NCBI GenBank assembly: GCA_963815535.1 | Contig: CAWFGS010000002.1 | Location: forward strand, 418,971 to 482,970 | Length of the DNA: 64,000 nucleotides | Reading direction: 5' to 3' | Origin: CAWFGS01 sp963815535 | GTDB lineage: Bacteria; Pseudomonadota; Alphaproteobacteria; Sphingomonadales; Sphingomonadaceae | In this document: one piece after another, positions 57,591 through 64,000 of the stretch | How the letters are laid out: each line of letters begins with the position of its first letter | How positions within the stretch are numbered: the first letter of the stretch is position 1 | Position numbers and translations under genes: made by a program | The notes under the pieces: model-generated | Databases searched by the model: none | Seen by the model: only the letters and a program-made list of their open reading frames with translations | What the model was told of the DNA's origin: nothing

Positions 57591-60464
57591 TCAGTTTCCT
57601 TCGGCCTTGCCGGCCAGTTGTTTGCGTTGCGCTGCGCCGCCATCGTTCAGGCCCAGCGCGATCTGCACCAGTGAATCCTGCTGCGCCTTGTGACGGCTGG
57701 CGAACCCGGTGGCGGGCGATGCGGCCACTTCGCGCCCGGCATAGAAGGGGCGGACGGTTTTGCCTGCGGCGGTGGCGGCTTCCTCGATCAGACGATCCAC
57801 GAAGAACCAGGCGCCGTTGTTCTTCGGTTCTTCCTGACACCAGACGATGTCCTGCAGGTTGGTCATGCGCGCGATGCGTTTGGCCAGCGGTTCGCCGGGG
57901 AAGGGGTAAAGCTGTTCGATCCGCACCACGGTAACGTCGTCCAGCCCCTCCTCGTCACGCTTCTGCAGCAGATCGTAAGCGACCTTGCCCGAACATAGGA
58001 CCAGACGGCGCACCTTCTCGTCGGCGATGTCGGTCGTGTCGCTGACGATGCGGCGAAAATGGCTGTCGCCCAGAAACTCTTCCGCGCCGCTTTTTGCGAG
58101 GGGATGACGCAGCAGCGATTTGGGCGTCATGATGACCATCGGTTTGCGGAACGGACGCAGCATCTGCCGCCGCAAAACGTGAAAATAATTGGACGGCACG
58201 GTAATATTCAGCACCTGAATATTGTCGTTCGCGCACAGTTGCAGGAACCGTTCGAGGCGGGCGCTGGAATGTTCCGGCCCCTGCCCTTCATACCCATGCG
58301 GCAACAGCATCACGAGGCCGTTGGCGCGCAGCCATTTGACTTCGCCCGCGGCGATGAACTGATCGATGATGATCTGCGCGCCATTGGCGAAATCGCCGAA
58401 CTGCGCTTCCCACAGGACCAGTGTCTTGGGGTCCGCCAGGGCGAAACCGTATTCGAAGCCCAGCACGCCGTATTCCGACAGGATGCTGTCATACACCTCG
58501 AACTTGCCGTGGGGCAGGGTGGTCAGCGGGATGTATTTGTTTTCGTTGGTCTGATCGACCCAGACGGCATGGCGCTGGCTGAACGTGCCGCGCCCACTAT
58601 CCTGGCCCGACAGACGGACGCCGAACCCTTCGGTGACGAGGCTGCCATAGGCGAGAGCTTCCGCCGTCGCCCAGTCGAATTCGCCGCCCTCTTCGAACAT
58701 GGCGCGTTTGGCGTCGAGCACGCGGCCCAGCGTTTTGTGGATCGTCAGATCGTCCGGCACGGTGGTCAGCGTGCGGCCCAGACTGTCGAACAGTTTGCGT
58801 TCGATCGCGGTGTCGACGTTGCGCCGCGCGCTTTCCGCATCGGCGGGTTTGTGCAGCCCGCTCCACCGCCCGGTGAACCAGTCGGCTTCGTTGGGTTTGT
58901 AGCTTTTGGACGCTTCGAATTCTTCTTCCAGCTGCGCCACGAACTCGTCGGTCAGCTGCTTGGCATAGCCTTCTTCGATCTCCCCTTCGGCGACGAGCTG
59001 TTTCTGGTAGCCGTCGCTGACCTTGGGATGTTTGCGAATTTCGTCATACATCAGCGGCTGGGTGAATTTGGGTTCGTCGCCCTCGTTATGGCCGAACCGG
59101 CGATAGCACCACATGTCGATCACGATGTCGCGGTGGAATTTCTGGCGGTACTCGATCGCCATCTTGCAAGCGAACGTCACCGCTTCGGGATCGTCGCCAT
59201 TGACGTGCAGGATCGGCGCCTGAACGCCCTTCGCCACGTCGGACGGGTAGGGGCTGGACCGTGCGAATTTCGGGCTGGTGGTGAAACCGATCTGGTTGTT
59301 GATGATGAAATGCACGCAGCCGCCGGTGTCGTATCCGCCGACGCCCGACATGCCGAGGCATTCCCACACCACGCCTTGCCCTGCGAACGCCGCATCGCCG
59401 TGGATCAGCACGGGCAGCACGGTGTCGTGATCGTCCAGATCGTCGCGCCCCGCCTGCTGCGCGCGCGTCTTGCCGAGCACCACGGGATTGACCGCTTCGA
59501 GATGGCTGGGATTGGGGACGAGCGACATATGCACCTCTATCCCGTCGAAATCGCGATCCGTGCTGGTGCCCAGATGGTATTTGACGTCGCCCGATCCGCC
59601 GACATCGTCGGGGTTGGCGCTGCCGCCGGAAAATTCGTGGAAGATGACCTTGTAAGGTTTCGCCATGACGTTGGCGAGCACGTTCAGCCGCCCGCGATGC
59701 GCCATCCCGTAGATGATTTCGCGCACGCCCATCTGGCCGCCATATTTGATGACCGCTTCCAGCGCCGGGATCATGCTTTCCCCGCCATCGAGGCCGAACC
59801 GCTTGGTCCCGACATATTTCTTGCCGAGAAACGCCTCGTATTGTTCGCCGCGAATGACGGCGGCCAGGATGGCTTTCTTGCCTTCGGGCGTGAACTGGAT
59901 GACCTTGTCGGGAACTTCGATCCGTTCCTGGATAAACCGGCGTTCCTCCACATCGGCGATGTGCATGTATTCGAAGCCGATTTCGGTGCAGTACGTATCG
60001 CGCAACGCCGCCACCAGCTCGCGCACGGTGGACCATTCCAGGCCCAGCGTGCCGCCGAGATAGACTGGCCGGTCCAGCGCATCGCCGGTGAAGCCGTGCC
60101 ATTCGGGCTTCAGATCTTCGGGCAGCGCGCGATCGGACAGATCGAGCGGGTCGAGATTGGCCGCCATGTGCCCGCGCACGCGGTAAGTGCGGATCAGCAG
60201 CATGGCGCGGATGGAATCGCCCGCCGCCTGCTCGATCGCGGCATCGTCCATCACCTTGCCCGACGATTGGGCCAACGATTTCGCCGCCGCCGCGACGGCC
60301 AGCTTCATCGCCATCGGGTCCAGCGCCTGGACCAGTTCGTCTTCGCTTTCCCCACCGACGAGCGGCCATTTCGGGTTCGCCCAGGACGGGCCGGCCTGCG
60401 CGCTATCCTGCGGATCGCCCCGGTCGGGGACGTCGCTGGTGAAATCGTGGCTTTCGTTACCCAT
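57591..60464 (-). CDS. sucA: 2-oxoglutarate dehydrogenase E1
   Basis: 957 residues from ATG 60464 with AAGGG upstream. The thiamine-diphosphate region is visible as HGDAAFAGQGVVWECLGMSG and FIINNQIGFTTSP, with GMAHRGRLNVLANVM and the C-terminal VWCQEEPKNNGAWFF. It decarboxylates 2-oxoglutarate in the TCA cycle. It is intact along 2.9 kb despite frameshifts in nearby genes. Confidence 0.98.
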   Translation of the reverse strand: MGNESHDFTSDVPDRGDPQDSAQAGPSWANPKWPLVGGESEDELVQALDPMAMKLAVAAAAKSLAQSSGKVMDDAAIEQAAGDSIRAMLLIRTYRVRGHMAANLDPLDLSDRALPEDLKPEWHGFTGDALDRPVYLGGTLGLEWSTVRELVAALRDTYCTEIGFEYMHIADVEERRFIQERIEVPDKVIQFTPEGKKAILAAVIRGEQYEAFLGKKYVGTKRFGLDGGESMIPALEAVIKYGGQMGVREIIYGMAHRGRLNVLANVMAKPYKVIFHEFSGGSANPDDVGGSGDVKYHLGTSTDRDFDGIEVHMSLVPNPSHLEAVNPVVLGKTRAQQAGRDDLDDHDTVLPVLIHGDAAFAGQGVVWECLGMSGVGGYDTGGCVHFIINNQIGFTTSPKFARSSPYPSDVAKGVQAPILHVNGDDPEAVTFACKMAIEYRQKFHRDIVIDMWCYRRFGHNEGDEPKFTQPLMYDEIRKHPKVSDGYQKQLVAEGEIEEGYAKQLTDEFVAQLEEEFEASKSYKPNEADWFTGRWSGLHKPADAESARRNVDTAIERKLFDSLGRTLTTVPDDLTIHKTLGRVLDAKRAMFEEGGEFDWATAEALAYGSLVTEGFGVRLSGQDSGRGTFSQRHAVWVDQTNENKYIPLTTLPHGKFEVYDSILSEYGVLGFEYGFALADPKTLVLWEAQFGDFANGAQIIIDQFIAAGEVKWLRANGLVMLLPHGYEGQGPEHSSARLERFLQLCANDNIQVLNITVPSNYFHVLRRQMLRPFRKPMVIMTPKSLLRHPLAKSGAEEFLGDSHFRRIVSDTTDIADEKVRRLVLCSGKVAYDLLQKRDEEGLDDVTVVRIEQLYPFPGEPLAKRIARMTNLQDIVWCQEEPKNNGAWFFVDRLIEEAATAAGKTVRPFYAGREVAASPATGFASRHKAQQDSLVQIALGLNDGGAAQRKQLAGKAEGN

Positions 60465-60549
60465 CGTCGGCGACCCTTCGTGGTGTCGTTGGTGCGATTG
60501 CGTCGTGGCGCGCATTCCCATGCGTCATGTCATGGGGTGCGCGCAGCGA

Positions 60550-61440
60550 TTACGCCATCTCTTTCAGCATGGCGTCCAGCGTCGTGCCCAGTTCGCTGGG
60601 GCTGGGGGAGACGCGGATGCCCGCATCTTCCATCGCCGCGATCTTGTCGTCCGCGCCGCCCTTGCCGCCCGAAACGATGGCGCCCGCATGGCCCATCCGC
60701 CGTCCGGGAGGGGCAGTGCGGCCCGCGATGAAACCGACGGTCGGTTTGCTGCGACCCTTCGCGGCTTCCTGTTTGAGATATTCCGCCGCTTCTTCTTCCG
60801 CGCTGCCGCCGATTTCGCCGATCATGATGATCGATTTGGTGTCGTCGTCATCCAGGAACAGGTCCAGCACGTCGATGAAATTGGTCCCGTTGACGGGATC
60901 GCCGCCGATGCCGACGGCCGTGGTCTGGCCCAGGCCGACCATCGTGGTCTGATGCACGGCTTCGTAGGTCAAAGTGCCCGAACGCGACACGACGCCGACG
61001 CTGCCCTTCTTGAAGATGGAGCCGGGCATGATGCCGATCTTGCATTCTTCGGGCGTCAGCACGCCGGGGCAGTTGGGACCGATCAGGCGGGACTTGGAAC
61101 CTTCCAGCGCGGCCTTCGCGCGCACCATGTCGAGCACCGGAATGCCTTCGGTGATGCAGATGATCAGCTCGATCTCCGCATCGATCGCCTCGCAGATCGC
61201 GTCGGCGGCGAATGGCGGCGGCACGTAGATGCACGATGCGGTCGCGCCGGTTTCGGCTTTCGCTTCGCGCACGGTGTTGAAATTGGGCAGGCCGATATGC
61301 GTGCTGCCGCCTTTGCCGGGCGTAACGCCCGCCACCATCTGCGTCCCGTAATCGAGCGCCTGCTGCGTGTGGAAAGTGCCGGTGTCGCCGGTCATGCCTT
61401 GGGTGATGACCTTGGTGGATTTGTTTACGAGGATGGACAT
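60550..61440 (-). CDS. sucD: succinate-CoA ligase subunit alpha
   Basis: 296 residues. CoA-binding Rossmann segment ([20 protein letters not shown]), [19 protein letters not shown] and the phosphohistidine loop [13 protein letters not shown] are present. It makes succinate and ATP/GTP from succinyl-CoA together with SucC. The beta-subunit gene sucC is not in this operon or window. Confidence 0.97.
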   Translation of the reverse strand: MSILVNKSTKVITQGMTGDTGTFHTQQALDYGTQMVAGVTPGKGGSTHIGLPNFNTVREAKAETGATASCIYVPPPFAADAICEAIDAEIELIICITEGIPVLDMVRAKAALEGSKSRLIGPNCPGVLTPEECKIGIMPGSIFKKGSVGVVSRSGTLTYEAVHQTTMVGLGQTTAVGIGGDPVNGTNFIDVLDLFLDDDDTKSIIMIGEIGGSAEEEAAEYLKQEAAKGRSKPTVGFIAGRTAPPGRRMGHAGAIVSGGKGGADDKIAAMEDAGIRVSPSPSELGTTLDAMLKEMA

Positions 61441-61684
61441 CTATTTGTCTCCGATTCGAGTTGGCGCGGCCACGACTGATGGCGCGCGCTAAAATGATTA
61501 AAGATGGCAAGCGCAGTCCGAGTGCAACTGCTATAAAACCGATAAGAGGCACGAAGATTACCAGCGCGCCCGTTGGCCTGCTCCAAACGCAAAAGCGAAA
61601 GCAATAATGTGGCCGAACCGCCACGCAACCGACGATTAGCAGCCATTTGGCTACCGAATAGCCAAAGGTGTGCTGCAGACTATA

Positions 61685-62798
<1,114 letters not shown>

Positions 62799-62931
62799 TC
62801 AAAGCTGTTGGAAAGTCGGGCGCTTCTTGCAACCAATTCGCATGAGCAACAACCGTGTTTGACGTGATCAGGGTCGCCCGGCAAGTTCGGTGGACGCGTT
62901 GCGGGGCGGGCGGCCCCGGCGACCGAGGCGA

Positions 62932-63165
62932 TCAGGATCGGCGGCTGAGCAATCCGGCGATCGACAGCCAATGCGCCTCCGCCTCCCGGTCACCCGTGTC
63001 GCAGGCGGCTGCCGCGTTCGCCGCAGCTGCTTCGGCGGCGCGCAATCCATGCGCCGCAAAGTGACGCAGCGCCGCCGTTACCAGCTGGTCGTGTTCCGAA
63101 CCTGTCGAATTGTCGTTCGCAGCGAACGGCGCGGCGAACCGCCGGTCGATAAGGGGTGATGGCAT
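62932..63165 (-). CDS. small conserved hypothetical (77 aa)
   Basis: ATG 63165 to TGA 62932-62934. The core LVTAALRHFAAHGLRAAEAA and GDREAEAHWLSIAGLL is a helical pattern I associate with small proteins common in alphaproteobacteria; Ala-rich, no cysteines except one, no signal. Function unknown. It lies 271 bp upstream of mdh on the same strand. Confidence 0.6.
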   Translation of the reverse strand: MPSPLIDRRFAAPFAANDNSTGSEHDQLVTAALRHFAAHGLRAAEAAAANAAAACDTGDREAEAHWLSIAGLLSRRS

Positions 63166-63303
63166 CGAATGAACGGCTCCGCACGGCAGAGAAGCGCCGC
63201 CCGTTCCCGATAGGCCTCCGTGGTAAAGCCTGAGTGTTTCAGCAGGGTTTATAACGCGTTAAGTGCGATTTGGACGGGTTGTGCAAAAGCACGTCCGGCC
63301 CGA

Positions 63304-64000
63304 TCAGTCGGGCTGTTTCAGCCATTTGCCGCTGTTGGCATATCGCGGTTTGACGGTCCCGCTCTGCGGCAGCTTGTCGGCCTTGAACAGGGCATCGCCG
63401 CCCCGCGCCTCGACTGCCGGAGTATAATTGGGCGGCGGCGCGGCGGCGCCCGCAGCGACCGCAGTTGCCGCGCCAGCCTGGGCGGTGGCGCGTGCTTCGT
63501 CGAACACGCGGACAGGTCGCTGTTGTTGGACGACACGGGAACGGCATCCGCGACCGGCAGCGCCGGATTGGGGCGCGGCAACGGCTCGCCCCCGCGATAG
63601 GATGCGCGGAACGATCCGCGCTGGCCCGCTGCGCCTTTCATGCGATAAAATCGATGCGCACCGATCGTGCCGATGTGGTGAAGCGTCGGTGCCCAATAGG
63701 GGTTGACCCAATTGGTATGGTAATGCGTCGCCATGCCGACCTGCCCGAACACCTGACCCGACAGCGCTTCGTTTGCCAGCCGTTGCGCCGTCGCCCAGCT
63801 CGCCCCGCCGGTCCGCCGCCGCATCGATCCGTCGCAGGTGAAGCTGAACTGGCAGCCGGTCTTGCGCTGCGGATCCCTGATAGACGACGCCGCACACGCT
63901 GCCGGGATAGCTGACATGCGCCACGCGGTTCAGCACCACCTCGCCACGGCGCGCTGTCCTGCGATGCTCTCGGTCGCGGCTCCTTACCGGATCGCCTGCG
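63304..64000 (-). CDS. SleB-type cell wall hydrolase (5' beyond window; about three frameshifts)
   Basis: The C-terminal part only. The hydrolase_2 (SleB) catalytic region is visible across frames: GQRAVA with VVLNRVAHVSYPGSVCGVVY, TGCQFSFTCDGSMRRR, ATHYHTNWVNPYWAPTLHHI and GAHRFYRMKGAAG. These enzymes cleave peptidoglycan (lytic or amidase type). A Pro/Ala-rich tail ends SGKWLKQPD at 63304. Breaks lie near 63965, near 63870 and near 63500. The N-terminus, including any signal peptide, is outside the window. Confidence 0.8.
   Translation of the reverse strand, partial: AGDPVRSRDREHRRTARRGEVVLNRVAHVSYPGSVCGVVYQGSAAQDRLPVQLHLRRIDAAADRRGELGDGATAGKRSAVGSGVRAGRHGDALPYQLGQPLLGTDASPHRHDRCASILSHERRSGPARIVPRILSRGRAVAAPQSGAAGRGCRSRVVQQQRPVRVFDEARATAQAGAATAVAAGAAAPPPNYTPAVEARGGDALFKADKLPQSGTVKPRYANSGKWLKQPD

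Noticed and set aside
58059..60731. 890-codon open frame on the plus strand opposite sucA
   Set aside because: It lies antisense to an intact 957-residue 2-oxoglutarate dehydrogenase E1; its translation is His/Arg/Asp-rich with no domain. Long antisense frames are expected in GC-rich genomes.

Overview
The window comes from an alphaproteobacterium of the order Sphingomonadales, most likely Erythrobacteraceae or a close relative. I base this on GC-rich codon use, a PEP-CTERM/XrtA-type prsK-prsR-prsT block, an S5 with an RGG-rich N-terminal extension, an L3 with an acidic tail, and an mdh-sucD-sucA-sucB-lpdA order. The genus cannot be fixed from the sequence alone.

Layout. 0-8.5 kb: 3' part of an inositol-monophosphatase gene, tRNA-Leu(CAA), an SLC13/RCK permease, a secreted M20 amidohydrolase, a membrane-anchored hypothetical, a 57-residue protein, isocitrate lyase and a divergent ScfR-type regulator. 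8.6-15.3 kb: PEP-CTERM-associated sugar transferase, PrsK, PrsR and PrsT with overlapping junctions. 15.3-22.3 kb: DUF475 membrane protein, panB, an NSS transporter, a flavin-binding split-barrel protein, and a radical-SAM plus DUF4130-UdgX DNA-repair pair. 22.3-26 kb: an accessory stretch with an HTH protein, dispersed repeats and an AT-rich two-gene module (macrodomain protein plus DarT-like DNA ADP-ribosyltransferase) next to rpsL. 26-48 kb: the str, S10, spc and alpha ribosomal gene clusters (rpsL to rplQ), with an SRPBCC protein and gdhA between adk and rpsM. 48-54.6 kb: a serine hydrolase, a prolyl oligopeptidase, two paralogous exported proteins, a TRIC/YicG-type channel and a PepSY protein. 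54.6-64 kb: lpdA, a small lipoprotein, sucB, sucA, sucD and mdh on the minus strand, then a small hypothetical and a truncated SleB-type cell wall hydrolase.

Most interesting content. The accessory module at 23.77-25.66 kb looks like an inverted-order DarTG toxin-antitoxin system. It has an alphaproteobacterial LexA box (GTTC-N7-GTTC) over its likely promoter. A second exact LexA-type box (GAAC-N7-GAAC) lies two bases before the radical-SAM/UdgX operon 4 kb upstream. Two DNA-damage-linked operons therefore appear to share SOS control.

Sequence quality. About a dozen genes, including ones expected to be functional (lpdA, mdh, aceA), contain one to six apparent single-base frameshifts, while the ribosomal clusters are clean. 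I treat these as probable sequencing or assembly indels, not as pseudogenes, and give whole-gene spans with approximate break positions.
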